Below are positions 43,813 through 52,661 of a stretch of DNA of 64,000 bases, one piece after another. This DNA is from JADJOM01 sp963817435 (lineage in GTDB: Bacteria; Gemmatimonadota; Gemmatimonadetes; Gemmatimonadales; GWC2-71-9), in NCBI GenBank assembly GCA_963817435.1, contig CAWFNY010000001.1, positions 558,001 to 622,000 of the forward strand. The letters are read 5' to 3'. The stretch's first letter is position 1. Each line of letters starts with the position of its first letter. The notes below the pieces were generated by a model. The model did no database searches, was not told the DNA's origin, and saw only the letters and a list, made by a program, of their open reading frames with translations. Both the position numbers and the translations under genes were made by a program.

Positions 43813-44826
43813 GTGATCCGCATCGCTCTCGACGCCATGGGGGGGGACCACGCCCCGCAGGCCGAGGTCGAGGGTGCGGTTCAGGCCCTGACCGAGCTTC
43901 CGCCGGGCTTCCTCATCCAGCTGGTGGGGCGCCGGGAGGCGATTGAAGCCGAGCTGGCTCGGTTTCCCCAGGTCGATCGCGGGCGCCTCGAGGTTCACGA
44001 GGCCCCGGACGTGATCGGCATGGACGAAAAGCCGCTCGCGGCGGTCCGGAAAAAGCCACACTCGAGTCTTGCGGTCGGCCTCGGTCTGCAGAAGACCGGT
44101 GCCTCGGACGCGTTCGTGTCCGCCGGCAACACCGGCGCGGTGCTGGTGGGATCCACCATGCTGCTCGGCCTCCATCCCGGGGTCGAGCGGGCCACGGTGG
44201 CCACGCTCTTTCCCTCGGCCGATCTTCCGGTCCTCGTGCTCGATGCGGGCGCGACGGTGGACTGCTCGCCGCGCGAGCTGCTCGGTTTTGCCTGGCTCGG
44301 CACAATCTACATGCAAGATGTGCTGGGCCGGCCCAATCCGAAGGTCGGACTGCTGAACGTCGGCGAGGAGGACGAGAAGGGCAACGCCGCCGCCAAGGAG
44401 GCCCACGGACTGCTCAAACAGGCCACCGACCTCAATTACGTCGGCAACATCGAAGGTCGCGATATCGTCGCCGGGCACCCGCGCATCGGCATGATCGACA
44501 TCGTGGTCTGCGACGGATTCGTCGGGAACATCGTGCTGAAGTTCTACGAATCGTTCGCCCGGCTGATCATCCGCCTCGTCAAGCGCGAAGCCCCCGGTGT
44601 TCTCCAGCAGCCAGAGATCCAGCGGGTCTTCCGTCACCTCGACTATTCCGAATACGGCGGCGCGCCGCTGCTCGGTGTGAAGGGAGTCGCGGTGATCTGC
44701 CACGGATCGTCGACGCCCAACGCCTTCAAGAACGCCATTCGCATCGCCACCCAGGCGGTGGCACATGACCTGAGCGCCCACATCGGGGCCAACTTCGCCC
44801 GCCGGGAATCGGAGTCGCGCAGCTGA
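43813..44826 (+). CDS. plsX: phosphate acyltransferase PlsX
   Basis: Converts acyl-ACP to acyl-phosphate, the first step of phospholipid assembly with PlsY. The 337-residue product from GTG 43813 shows ALDAMGGDHAPQAEVEGA at the N-terminus, the SAGNTGAVLVGSTMLLG motif and the C-terminal LGVKGVAVICHGSS. Its stop shares a base with the fabH ATG. Confidence 0.95.
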   Translation: MIRIALDAMGGDHAPQAEVEGAVQALTELPPGFLIQLVGRREAIEAELARFPQVDRGRLEVHEAPDVIGMDEKPLAAVRKKPHSSLAVGLGLQKTGASDAFVSAGNTGAVLVGSTMLLGLHPGVERATVATLFPSADLPVLVLDAGATVDCSPRELLGFAWLGTIYMQDVLGRPNPKVGLLNVGEEDEKGNAAAKEAHGLLKQATDLNYVGNIEGRDIVAGHPRIGMIDIVVCDGFVGNIVLKFYESFARLIIRLVKREAPGVLQQPEIQRVFRHLDYSEYGGAPLLGVKGVAVICHGSSTPNAFKNAIRIATQAVAHDLSAHIGANFARRESESRS

Positions 44827-45818
44827 TGCAACGGCCATTCGTTCATGTCGCGGGGCTCGGCGTGCACGTGCCGGAGCGGGTCGTGACCAACCGCGATTTC
44901 GAGGTGCGGCTGGAAACCTCCGACCAGTGGATCGTGGAGCGCACCGGAATCCGCGAGCGGCGGTACGCCGCGGCGAACGAGACCGTCGCGACGATGGCGC
45001 GGGGGGCGTCGCTGATGGCCCTCCAGCGCGCGGGACTGGCTGCCGGGGATCTGGATGCCATCATCGTGGCGACCGCCACGCCCGATCACATCATTCCCTC
45101 GACCGCCTGCTACGTGCAGGCGCTCATCGGCGCGCAGAAGGCCGCGGCCTTCGACATCGGTGCGGCCTGCTCGGGGTTCATCTACGGGCTGACCGTGGCG
45201 GAGGGACTGATCGCGAGCGGGCACGCGCAGCACATCCTCGTCATCGGTGGTGAGAAGCTGACGAGCATCACGGATCAGCAGGATCGCTCGACCGCGATCC
45301 TGTTCGGGGACGGCGTCGGAGCGGCGGTCGTCTCGCGGTCGGCGGCTGGCGCGACGCGCGGCCTGCTGTCGTCCTTCATCAAGTCGGATGGTCGTCTCGC
45401 CGAGTTGCTGTATGTCCCGAGCGGCGGAAGCGCCGACCCGATCAGCGAGAAGGTCGTCCGCGAGCGGACGCACTACATGAAGATGGCGGGCCGGGAGGTC
45501 TTCAAGCACGCCGTGCTGACGATGGCCGAGGCGTGCGACGAGGCGATTCGCCGGGCGGGGATCAAGGCCGAAGATCTCGACCTGTTGATCCCGCACCAGG
45601 CCAATATCCGGATCATCGACTCGACGGCGAAGCATGCGGGCATTCCGCACGAGAAGATCGTGGTGACCGTGGACCGCTACGGCAACACGTCCGCCGCCTC
45701 GATTCCGATGGCGCTCGCGCACGCGGAGGCCACGGGACGGCTCAAGCCCGGCATGCTGATTCTGCTGGTCGCGTTCGGCGCTGGTTTCACCTGGGGCAGC
45801 GCGGTGATCCGGTGGTGA
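44826..45818 (+). CDS. fabH: beta-ketoacyl-ACP synthase III
   Basis: Condenses acetyl-CoA with malonyl-ACP to start fatty acid chains. The 330-residue product has the catalytic triad Cys115 (IGAACSGFIYGL), His257 (LIPHQANIRI) and Asn287 (YGNTSAASIPMAL). Length and motifs match housekeeping FabH. It shares bases with both neighbours (plsX stop, fabD start). Confidence 0.96.
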   Translation: MQRPFVHVAGLGVHVPERVVTNRDFEVRLETSDQWIVERTGIRERRYAAANETVATMARGASLMALQRAGLAAGDLDAIIVATATPDHIIPSTACYVQALIGAQKAAAFDIGAACSGFIYGLTVAEGLIASGHAQHILVIGGEKLTSITDQQDRSTAILFGDGVGAAVVSRSAAGATRGLLSSFIKSDGRLAELLYVPSGGSADPISEKVVRERTHYMKMAGREVFKHAVLTMAEACDEAIRRAGIKAEDLDLLIPHQANIRIIDSTAKHAGIPHEKIVVTVDRYGNTSAASIPMALAHAEATGRLKPGMLILLVAFGAGFTWGSAVIRW

Positions 45819-46753
45819 GCATTCTCCTCTTCCCGGGTCAGGGGGCGCAGAAGGTCGGGATGGGAAAGGACCTCGCGGAGCGCTTCCCGGCGGCGCGGGA
45901 CACCTTCGCGCGGATCGACGAGGCTCTCGGTGTCGCCCTCTCCCGCATCATGTGGGAGGGTCCGGAGAGCGAGCTGACGCTCACTCACAACACCCAGCCC
46001 GCGATCCTCGCGCACAGCGCGGCGGTCTGGGCGGTGGTGGGGGACCGGCTCCGCGGAGCCGTCGGGGCCGCCGCCGGGCACAGCCTAGGGGAGTACAGCG
46101 CCTATGTAGCGGCCGGCGCGCTGAGCGCCGAAGAGGCTGCCCGGCTGGTCCGTCGTCGCGGCGAACTCATGTTCGAGGCCGGAACGAAGCGGCCCGGTGC
46201 AATGGCAGCGGTCCTCGGGCTCGCCACTGAAGCGGTCGAGGAAGCGTGCCGCGAGGCCTCGACGGCGGGCGAGGTAGCCGTCGCCGCCAATCTCAACGCA
46301 CCTGACCAGACTGTGCTGTCCGGGGATCCCGCCGCCGTCGAGCGTGCCGGCGAGGGGTGCCGGGCGCGAGGCGCCAAGCGGGTCATCGCGCTCAAGGTGA
46401 GCGGTGCATTTCACTCGCCGCTGATGCAGCCGGCGGTGGCGGGCCTGGCCGAGGCGCTCGCGGGAGCGACCTTCCGGGATCCCGCGGTGCCGATTATCGC
46501 CAATGCGACGGCGACAGCCGTGTCGACCGCGGCGGAGGCCAGGCGGCTGCTCGCCGAGCAGCTGACCGCGCCGGTGCGCTGGGTCGCCTGCATGCAGCGG
46601 GCGGCGGCGCTGGTGCCGGGGGCAGGCTTCGTGGAGATCGGACCCGGGAACGTGCTCAGCGGGCTGGCGAAGCGGATCGTGCCAGGGGTTCAGACCCAGA
46701 GCCTCGGCACCGCGGACGAGGTCGAGAAGTTTCTCCTGACGGCGGCGGCCTGA
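45815..46753 (+). CDS. fabD: malonyl-CoA-ACP transacylase
   Basis: Loads malonyl groups onto acyl carrier protein. Starting at GTG 45815, which overlaps the fabH stop, gives 312 residues; the open frame upstream lies inside fabH. Motifs are LLFPGQGAQKVGMG, the nucleophile Ser90 in AAGHSLGEYSAYV and the substrate-fixing Arg region EEAARLVRRRGELM. GAFHSPLM holds the catalytic His. Confidence 0.95.
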   Translation: MSILLFPGQGAQKVGMGKDLAERFPAARDTFARIDEALGVALSRIMWEGPESELTLTHNTQPAILAHSAAVWAVVGDRLRGAVGAAAGHSLGEYSAYVAAGALSAEEAARLVRRRGELMFEAGTKRPGAMAAVLGLATEAVEEACREASTAGEVAVAANLNAPDQTVLSGDPAAVERAGEGCRARGAKRVIALKVSGAFHSPLMQPAVAGLAEALAGATFRDPAVPIIANATATAVSTAAEARRLLAEQLTAPVRWVACMQRAAALVPGAGFVEIGPGNVLSGLAKRIVPGVQTQSLGTADEVEKFLLTAAA

Positions 46754-46759
46754 GGCGAA

Positions 46760-47503
46760 ATGGCGGCATCCATTGATCTGGCGGCCAGGACCGCGTTCGT
46801 CACGGGCTCCACGCGTGGAATCGGCCGCGCGGTCGCAGGAGCGCTGCATCAGGCAGGCGCGAAGGTGGCGATCGTCGGGCGCGACCTCGCGAGGGCGGAG
46901 GCAGTCGCCGGCGAGCTGGGCGAGCGTGCGGTCGGGCTCGCCTGCAACGTGGCCGATGCCGCCCAGGTGGAGGCCGCCGTGGCTGCGGCGGAAAAGGCGC
47001 TCGGACCGGTGGATATCCTGGTCAACAACGCCGGGATTACCCGGGACAACCTGCTGCTCCGCATGACGGAGGCGGAGTGGGACGAGGTCCTCGAGGCCAA
47101 TCTCAAGGGCGCCTTTCACACCACGAAGGCGGTCCTCAAGGGCATGATGAAACGCCGCAGCGGACGGATCATCAACGTGGCGAGCATCATCGGGATTACC
47201 GGTAACAAGGGGCAGGCGAACTACGCCGCCAGCAAGGCCGGACTGATCGGATTCACCAAATCGGTGGCCAAGGAGTACGGCAGTCGCGGGATCCTGGTCA
47301 ACGCGGTGGCGCCCGGTTTCATCGACACCGATATGACCAGCGCCTTGCCCGAGGAGGCTCGGGCGGCGATGTTGGGCGGCATCGTGCTGGGGCGCTTCGG
47401 CCGGCCGGAGGACGTGGCGGGCGCGGTGGTCTTTCTGGCATCGGATCTCGCGGCTTACATTACCGGACAGGTGCTCGTGGTGGACGGCGGTCTCGCCGTC
47501 TAG
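46760..47503 (+). CDS. fabG: 3-oxoacyl-ACP reductase
   Basis: NADPH-dependent reductase that performs the first reduction of each elongation round. The 247-residue short-chain dehydrogenase has the cofactor loop VTGSTRGIGRAVAG, NNAGITRDNLLLRM, and the catalytic Ser142, Tyr155 and Lys159 (VASIIG; NYAASKAGLIGFT). It starts six bases after fabD. Confidence 0.96.
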   Translation: MAASIDLAARTAFVTGSTRGIGRAVAGALHQAGAKVAIVGRDLARAEAVAGELGERAVGLACNVADAAQVEAAVAAAEKALGPVDILVNNAGITRDNLLLRMTEAEWDEVLEANLKGAFHTTKAVLKGMMKRRSGRIINVASIIGITGNKGQANYAASKAGLIGFTKSVAKEYGSRGILVNAVAPGFIDTDMTSALPEEARAAMLGGIVLGRFGRPEDVAGAVVFLASDLAAYITGQVLVVDGGLAV

Positions 47504-47540
47504 CGGGCACACCACTCAACCCCCTCTCTCGAGGAACGTC

Positions 47541-47780
47541 ATGAGCAACGTTGAAGACCGCGTCAAGGACATCATCGTCGAGGAGCTCGGCGTGGAGCGC
47601 GAAAAGCTCACGAACGAGGCCTCCTTCATGGAGGATCTCGGCGCGGACAGCCTCGACACCGTCGAGCTCGTCATGGCATTCGAGAAGGAATTCGACATCG
47701 ACATCCCTGACGAGGAAGCCGAGAAGCTCCGGACCGTCGGGGACGCGCTGAAGTACCTCCACGAGAAGCTCGGGAAGTAA
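47541..47780 (+). CDS. acpP: acyl carrier protein
   Basis: Carries growing fatty acyl chains on a phosphopantetheine arm. The 79-residue, strongly acidic protein has the attachment Ser37 in LGADSLDTVELVMAFE. The start has a GAGGAA site seven bases upstream. The stop TAA is immediately followed by the fabF TTG start. Confidence 0.97.
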   Translation: MSNVEDRVKDIIVEELGVEREKLTNEASFMEDLGADSLDTVELVMAFEKEFDIDIPDEEAEKLRTVGDALKYLHEKLGK

Positions 47781-47781
47781 C

Positions 47782-49023
47782 TTGGCGCACCGTGTCGTCG
47801 TAACCGGCGTCGGGCTGGTCACACCGCTCGGCGCCGATGTCGCCACGACCTGGGCCGGCCTGCTGGCGGGCCGATCCGGGGCGGGGCCGATCACCAAGTT
47901 CGATCCTGCCCGCTTGAGCGTGCGCTTCGCCTGCGAGGTGAAGGGGTTCGATCCGCTTCAGTACATCGATCGGAAGGAAGCCCGGCGCTTCGATCTCTTC
48001 GCCCAGTTCGCGCTGGGGGCCGCTCATCAGGCCATGGTGCAGGCGCAACTGGAGGGGAAGGTTCCCGATCCCAATCGCGTCGGTGTCATCCTGGGCAGCG
48101 GGATCGGGGGCATGCAGACGTACGAGGACAATTGCGCGGCCTACGTCCTCAAGGGTCCCGACCGGGTCTCCCCGTTCTTCGTCCCCATGTTCATCGCCAA
48201 CATGGCCCCTGGGCTTGTGTCGATGCGCTACGGGCTCAAGGGCCCGAATTACGCGACGGTCTCCGCGTGCGCATCGTCGGCCCATGCCATTGGCGAGTCC
48301 TACAACCTGATCCGTGCCGGCACCGCCGACGCGATGGTCACCGGTGGATCGGAGGCGGCGATCACCGGACTGACCGTGGCGGCCTTCTCGAACATGAAGG
48401 CCATGTCCACGCGGAATGATGACCCGGCCGCCGCGAGCCGCCCGTTCGACAAGGACCGCGATGGTTTCGTCCTCGGGGACGGCGGGGCCGTGATCGTGCT
48501 GGAGAGTCTGGAACACGCCGAGCGCCGCGGGGCGACCATTCTCGCCGAAGTCATCGGATACGGCCTGAGTGGAGACGCCTATCACATGTCGGCCCCCGCA
48601 CCGGAGGGTGAGGGCGCCCAGCGCGCCATGAAGATGTGCCTCGAGGACGGGGACATCAGCCTCGAGAGCGTGGGCTACATCAACGCCCACGGTACGTCGA
48701 CGCCGCAGGGGGACGTGGCCGAGACACAGGCGGTGAAGGCGGTCTTCGGGGAGCAGGCGCGCCGCCTGATTTTCGCTTCGACGAAGTCGATGACCGGGCA
48801 CCTGCTCGGGGGGGCCGGCGCGCTCGAGTTCGCCGTCTCGATGATGGTCGCGACGACGGGGCAGATTCCGCCGACGATCAATCAGGTCACGCCCGATCCG
48901 GAGTGCGACCTGGATTGCGCGCCGAACGTCATGGTGGAACGGACGGTGGATGTCGCGATATCGAACTCGTTCGGGTTCGGCGGGCACAACGTCACCCTCG
49001 CGGTTCGCCGGTTCATCCCCTAA
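47782..49023 (+). CDS. fabF: beta-ketoacyl-ACP synthase II
   Basis: Elongates acyl-ACP with malonyl-ACP. The 413-residue product has Cys163 (VSACASSAHAIG), His303 (NAHGTSTPQGD) and His340 (KSMTGHLLGGAG), the standard FabF triad. The only start in frame near the family's usual N-terminus (RVVVTGVGLVTPLG) is TTG 47782, one base after the acpP stop, so initiation probably relies on coupling. A terminator-like hairpin follows and closes the operon. Confidence 0.95.
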   Translation: MAHRVVVTGVGLVTPLGADVATTWAGLLAGRSGAGPITKFDPARLSVRFACEVKGFDPLQYIDRKEARRFDLFAQFALGAAHQAMVQAQLEGKVPDPNRVGVILGSGIGGMQTYEDNCAAYVLKGPDRVSPFFVPMFIANMAPGLVSMRYGLKGPNYATVSACASSAHAIGESYNLIRAGTADAMVTGGSEAAITGLTVAAFSNMKAMSTRNDDPAAASRPFDKDRDGFVLGDGGAVIVLESLEHAERRGATILAEVIGYGLSGDAYHMSAPAPEGEGAQRAMKMCLEDGDISLESVGYINAHGTSTPQGDVAETQAVKAVFGEQARRLIFASTKSMTGHLLGGAGALEFAVSMMVATTGQIPPTINQVTPDPECDLDCAPNVMVERTVDVAISNSFGFGGHNVTLAVRRFIP

Positions 49024-49047
49024 GTGTTCGGCGAGCCAGCGGCAGAT

Positions 49048-49088
49048 GGGCCCGCACCGGAGCGTATCCGGGCGGGCCCGTAGTGTTT
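49048..49088 (+). terminator. terminator of the yceD-fab operon
   Basis: Stem GGGCCCGC-A-CCGG (49048-49060) pairs with CCGG-GCGGGCCC (49068-49079) with one bulged A and a 7-base loop. TAGTGTTTCC follows. It lies 25 bases past the fabF stop. Confidence 0.65.
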
Positions 49089-49140
49089 CCGAGCGTCCTG
49101 ATGATTCCCTGCGCCTGACCACAACCGGGAGGCGTCCCGC

Positions 49141-50262
49141 ATGGCCAGTTGGCACCGTCTCGGCACGCGCGAGGAACTGCTCGCCCGTGTCCCCTTCGCG
49201 ATCAAGCTCGATCGCCACCAGATCGCAATCTTCGATCACGACGGCCGCTTCCGCGCGATCGGCAATCGCTGCAACCACAAGGGCGGGCCGCTCTGCGAAG
49301 GGCAGGTGCGCGGCGAGTTCGTGATGTGTCCGTGGCATGCCTGGGAGTACAGCGTCGTCACGGGGAAGGGACCAGCCGGGTACGAGGCTGAAGCGGTTCC
49401 TGTCTTTGCAGTCGAGGAGCGCGCTGATGGGGTCTATCTTGACGCGGACCCGGTGAGTCCGCGTCGGCTGGTGCGGCACGAGCCGCATCCCCTCACCGTG
49501 CTCACGTCTCGCCCCGCTGGCGGGCCCCCCCGCGTCCTCGGCCTCTCGACGACCGTGATGGACGCCGTGAATCCCCGTTTCTCGACCTCCGACCACCTCC
49601 TCGGCGTCGCGCTCGAGCACGCGCGTCTGCGGCTGGGTGCCGAGACCCGGCTGATTCGGCTCAACGACCTGCAGTTCCGCCCCTGCGAAGGCAACTACTC
49701 CAAGGCCGCGCAGGCGTGCACCTGGCCCTGCGCCATCACCGAGCGGGATCCGGACGACCAGCTCACCGGGGTGTATGAGGGGCTGGTCCAGTGGGCGGAT
49801 GTAGTCCTGCTCTCCACGCCGATCCGCTGGGGCCAGGCCTCCGCGCTCTATCACCGCATGGCGGAGCGGCTGAACTGCATCCAGAACCAGATCACCATTC
49901 ACAACCGCTGCATGATCCGGCGCAAAGTGGCCGCCTTCATCGTCACGGGCGGGCAGGACAACGTGCAGGGTGTCGTCGGGAACCTGATGACCTTCTGGGC
50001 CGAACTCGGCTTCGTCTTCCCGCAGTTCCCGTTCATCGCGCACTCGCGCGGATGGGACGCGGAGGACATGGAAACGAACGTGCGGCTGGTCCGGGCAAGC
50101 GAGGCGCTGGCGATGGCGGCGGGCGAACTGGCGGAACGTGCGGTGGACTTGTGGCGGGGCCTGGCTGGCCACCGGGAGGAGCTGGAGCGGCCGATGGAGC
50201 GGAGCGGCAGGAAGGCGCACCGCCTCGGAAGCGTCGCGGAGGAAGCGACGCCGGTCGACTAG
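49141..50262 (+). CDS. Rieske [2Fe-2S] / flavodoxin-like FMN reductase fusion
   Basis: Two redox modules in one 373-residue chain. Residues about 1-105 form a Rieske ferredoxin: Cys44-x-His46 (RCNHKGGPLC) and Cys63-x2-His66 (CPWHAWEY), the canonical spacing. Residues about 128-335 resemble NADPH-dependent FMN reductases (PRVLGLSTTVM near the phosphate loop, ADVVLLSTPIRWGQASALYH). A Cys-rich loop (CEGNYSKAAQACTWPC) lies in the second module. Electrons could pass directly between the flavin and the iron-sulfur centre; the partner or substrate is unknown. ATG 49141 has a GGGAGG site. The protein has no signal or membrane segment. It ends face to face with the next gene on the other strand. Confidence 0.85.
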   Translation: MASWHRLGTREELLARVPFAIKLDRHQIAIFDHDGRFRAIGNRCNHKGGPLCEGQVRGEFVMCPWHAWEYSVVTGKGPAGYEAEAVPVFAVEERADGVYLDADPVSPRRLVRHEPHPLTVLTSRPAGGPPRVLGLSTTVMDAVNPRFSTSDHLLGVALEHARLRLGAETRLIRLNDLQFRPCEGNYSKAAQACTWPCAITERDPDDQLTGVYEGLVQWADVVLLSTPIRWGQASALYHRMAERLNCIQNQITIHNRCMIRRKVAAFIVTGGQDNVQGVVGNLMTFWAELGFVFPQFPFIAHSRGWDAEDMETNVRLVRASEALAMAAGELAERAVDLWRGLAGHREELERPMERSGRKAHRLGSVAEEATPVD

Positions 50263-51338
50263 TGCATCGACCGGAGGGGCAGAGAGGGATCGCCCATCCC
50301 TCCGAGCAACAGCGTCAGTGGTTCAGCGATCTGGGCACTGTCCCGGGCGGTCAGCGAGGTCTGGCGCAGCAATGCCGACCGAAGCTCATCGTAGGTGTCG
50401 CCCGCCTGCCGATCCTCGAATCGCACGGCGACCGGCGTGATGGTGACGGCGTCCTGCTGCTCGAGCAGCAGGGCATAGAGCCGGTCCAACTCGTGGATGA
50501 TGGAGTCTGCCCGAGCCGCATCCGCGGCGGACTCTATTTTCGGAGTCCGCAGCTGCCATTCCTCGAGGTCCGCCTTGGTCCACCCGCCATGCATCCGGAG
50601 GGTCTTGGCCGAATCGCGATAGATGGAATCGATTCGGTGCTGCCGGGTGCGATACCCCTGGACGATGGAATCGAAGAGTGCGAGCGCTTCCCGGCCCGCT
50701 TTCAGGCCCGCTGCGGAGCGGAGCCGGTCAGGGCTCATCAGGAGAGTCAGCCCGATATCCCTGCTGCTGTCCGCGAGCGACTGGGTGGTGCTGTCGGTGG
50801 CCCGGGTGAAGCGGCCGGCGAGGCTATAGGGGGCATTCCGGGCCGCCAGCATCGATTCTTCGGAGAGGATGGGAGCGAGGTGGCTCGGTGCCGAGTTCGG
50901 ATGCGGTGCCGAGCTCGCGATCCGTACTGCCTCATCGGCACCCGGTGGCTCCGGCAGCAATACCAGCAGCATGACGGCCAGGAGGGACACGCCCACGACC
51001 GTGCTCGCCGCCGGAATGACCCATCGGGGCCGCCTCCGCTCCGCGATCTCGCGCGCACTTCTGGAGATCATCTGGTAGATCGGGACGGTGGGACCTCCGG
51101 CGGCCTCGATCAGCGCCGGCAGGGGCGGGGGGTCAGGATCGGTAAGGGTCGCCAGGGTGGCCGCACGCTCACGGGCGGACTCGTACTGCGGATGGGTGGT
51201 GATCGGCGCCCACTGCTGGGTGGCCGCGTCATACACCTGGGCGTCAGCAGAGATGGCCCCGCTCTGGATGCCGAGCGCCAGTTCCTCAACGGAACGAAAG
51301 ACGGTATCCTCGCCCGAGGCGAGCCGTATGCGGAACAT
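50259..51338 (-). CDS. single-pass membrane protein with N-terminal GYF-like module (paralog B)
   Basis: The first 52 residues (MFRIRLASGEDTVFRSVEEL, then QSGAISADAQVYD and WAPITTHPQY) resemble the small GYF_2/DUF4339 type of module, thought to bind Pro-rich or other peptides. Residues about 108-132 are a membrane helix (AASTVVGVSLLAVMLLVLLP). The rest of the 359-residue protein is a charged, helical extracytoplasmic part without a known family. It is 51 bases downstream of a paralogous gene, sharing the N-terminal module and a similar C-terminal helical region. The start has no Shine-Dalgarno sequence. A TATACT hexamer (51347-51352, minus strand) would make its message nearly leaderless. Its stop shares bases with the convergent neighbour. 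Confidence 0.7.
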   Translation of the reverse strand: MFRIRLASGEDTVFRSVEELALGIQSGAISADAQVYDAATQQWAPITTHPQYESARERAATLATLTDPDPPPLPALIEAAGGPTVPIYQMISRSAREIAERRRPRWVIPAASTVVGVSLLAVMLLVLLPEPPGADEAVRIASSAPHPNSAPSHLAPILSEESMLAARNAPYSLAGRFTRATDSTTQSLADSSRDIGLTLLMSPDRLRSAAGLKAGREALALFDSIVQGYRTRQHRIDSIYRDSAKTLRMHGGWTKADLEEWQLRTPKIESAADAARADSIIHELDRLYALLLEQQDAVTITPVAVRFEDRQAGDTYDELRSALLRQTSLTARDSAQIAEPLTLLLGGMGDPSLPLRSMH

Positions 51339-51346
51339 GAGCGAAG

Positions 51347-51352
51347 AGTATA
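51347..51352 (-). promoter_or_regulatory. -10-like hexamer before paralog B
   Basis: TATACT on the minus strand, eight bases before the ATG at 51338. Transcription would begin at about 51340, giving a leaderless message. No matching -35 box is seen, so the gene could instead be read only from the upstream paralog's transcript. Confidence 0.35.
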
Positions 51353-51389
51353 GCGGGGCGGTAGCGCGGAGGGGAGCGGCGGTGCGGAG

Positions 51390-52661
51390 TTATCGGGCCG
51401 GTGGCGGCGGTGTCCCCCCCAGGGCTTGCAGGAGCCGGGGCAGGGTCACCCGGTTCGTCGCCCCGCTCGAGTCCCGCCAGTCGGAGAGCGTGGCAATGAT
51501 CTCCGCACGGAGCTGGTTGTAGTTCCTGGCGGTGCGGGGGGCCTGGAAGTGGACCACCTCATTGGCGTAACTGAAGCGACCCTGCTGGCTGACCAGCAGC
51601 CCGAAAAGGCTATCTACATCGGCGAGCAGCGCCCGGGAGGCTTCTGCGGTCTCGAAGGGCTCCCGGAGGGAACCCCGCCCGCCGGGGTCGTCTGGACGGT
51701 AGGTCTGCTCGAGCATGACCTCCCGGCCCCGGTAGACCCGGAGGATGTTTCCTGCCGCCTCCACCATTCTCCGTGCCGCCCTCAAGCTCTCCGGGGCGGC
51801 GAATCGCGATGGGGCGAACACCCTCCTGAAGCTGACGTAGTCGAAGCCGTCATCCATCTCCGACCGGGCGTCGGCGTAGGCCTCGAAATAGCTCGGGAGC
51901 CTGGTGCGCGTCGCCGTGAAGCGGGAGACTCGGGTCTCCTCCTCCCGGTCGGGGCCCGAGGCGGTGTCAGAACCTGCAGGGACGGCGGCGAGAGGCTTGG
52001 ACGGTGCAGGGTAGACGTTCGGGAGCGAATCCAGGCGCCGAGTCGCCGCTCCCGCAGGAAGCGGGGCGGAAGGGGCGCCCCTGGTGTCCGCCGGCGCTGT
52101 CGGGGCGAGAGGCGGCATGCCCTCGGAGAGCGTCACCCTGTGGTCCCTGTGGTTGGCCAACCAGACGGGGACATTCGGCCACGCCAGAACGGCACCAGCA
52201 CCGATCAGTCCCAGAGCTGCGAGGCCCATCGCCATCGGAAGCATGACCCTGAGCTTGCCGGCTCGTGTGGCGCCACCGGTCAGCGGTTCCCGGGTGGAGC
52301 GAAGCAGGGGAGTCGGCTGCGGCTCGGGGGGAGACTCCGTCCCCTCCAGCCGCGGGTGGTCTGGGGGGGGAGCCGGCGGCTCGGCGGGGGGGACCGGGGG
52401 TGTGTCGGCTCTTGGCCGTTGGGGCGGCGACTGAACCGGGCGGAGGTGAGTGCTGGCCACGGCCTCGGGCACTACGGCCGGCCGCTTCCCCGAGGCCACG
52501 GCCCGGTAGTCTGGGTGAACGTTGATTGGGAGCCAGCGTTCCGCCGACTTGTGGAAAACCTCGGCTGTGGCGCTCACCACGCCAGAGCTCACCGCCTTGG
52601 CGAGTTCTTCCGCCGTCCGGTACACGGCCTCCTCGCCCGAAGCGAGCCTGATGCGATACAT
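51390..52661 (-). CDS. single-pass membrane protein with N-terminal GYF-like module (paralog A)
   Basis: The 423-residue product starts MYRIRLASGEEAVYRTAEEL and its first 52 residues match paralog B at about half of positions. A long Pro-rich linker follows (about 60-120, PPVPPAEPPAPPPD). A membrane helix lies near 138-160 (LPMAMGLAALGLIGAGAVLA). The C-terminal region is helical (FEAYADARSEMDDGFDYVSF, LLADVDSLFGLLVSQQG). It has a GGAG site before the ATG. A Pro-rich linker beside a GYF-like module suggests binding between copies, which is speculation. No known function. Confidence 0.7.
   Translation of the reverse strand: MYRIRLASGEEAVYRTAEELAKAVSSGVVSATAEVFHKSAERWLPINVHPDYRAVASGKRPAVVPEAVASTHLRPVQSPPQRPRADTPPVPPAEPPAPPPDHPRLEGTESPPEPQPTPLLRSTREPLTGGATRAGKLRVMLPMAMGLAALGLIGAGAVLAWPNVPVWLANHRDHRVTLSEGMPPLAPTAPADTRGAPSAPLPAGAATRRLDSLPNVYPAPSKPLAAVPAGSDTASGPDREEETRVSRFTATRTRLPSYFEAYADARSEMDDGFDYVSFRRVFAPSRFAAPESLRAARRMVEAAGNILRVYRGREVMLEQTYRPDDPGGRGSLREPFETAEASRALLADVDSLFGLLVSQQGRFSYANEVVHFQAPRTARNYNQLRAEIIATLSDWRDSSGATNRVTLPRLLQALGGTPPPPAR

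Noticed and set aside
47671..50220. Long minus-strand open frame opposite acpP, fabF and the Rieske fusion gene
   Set aside because: Low-complexity shadow of three well-supported plus-strand genes.
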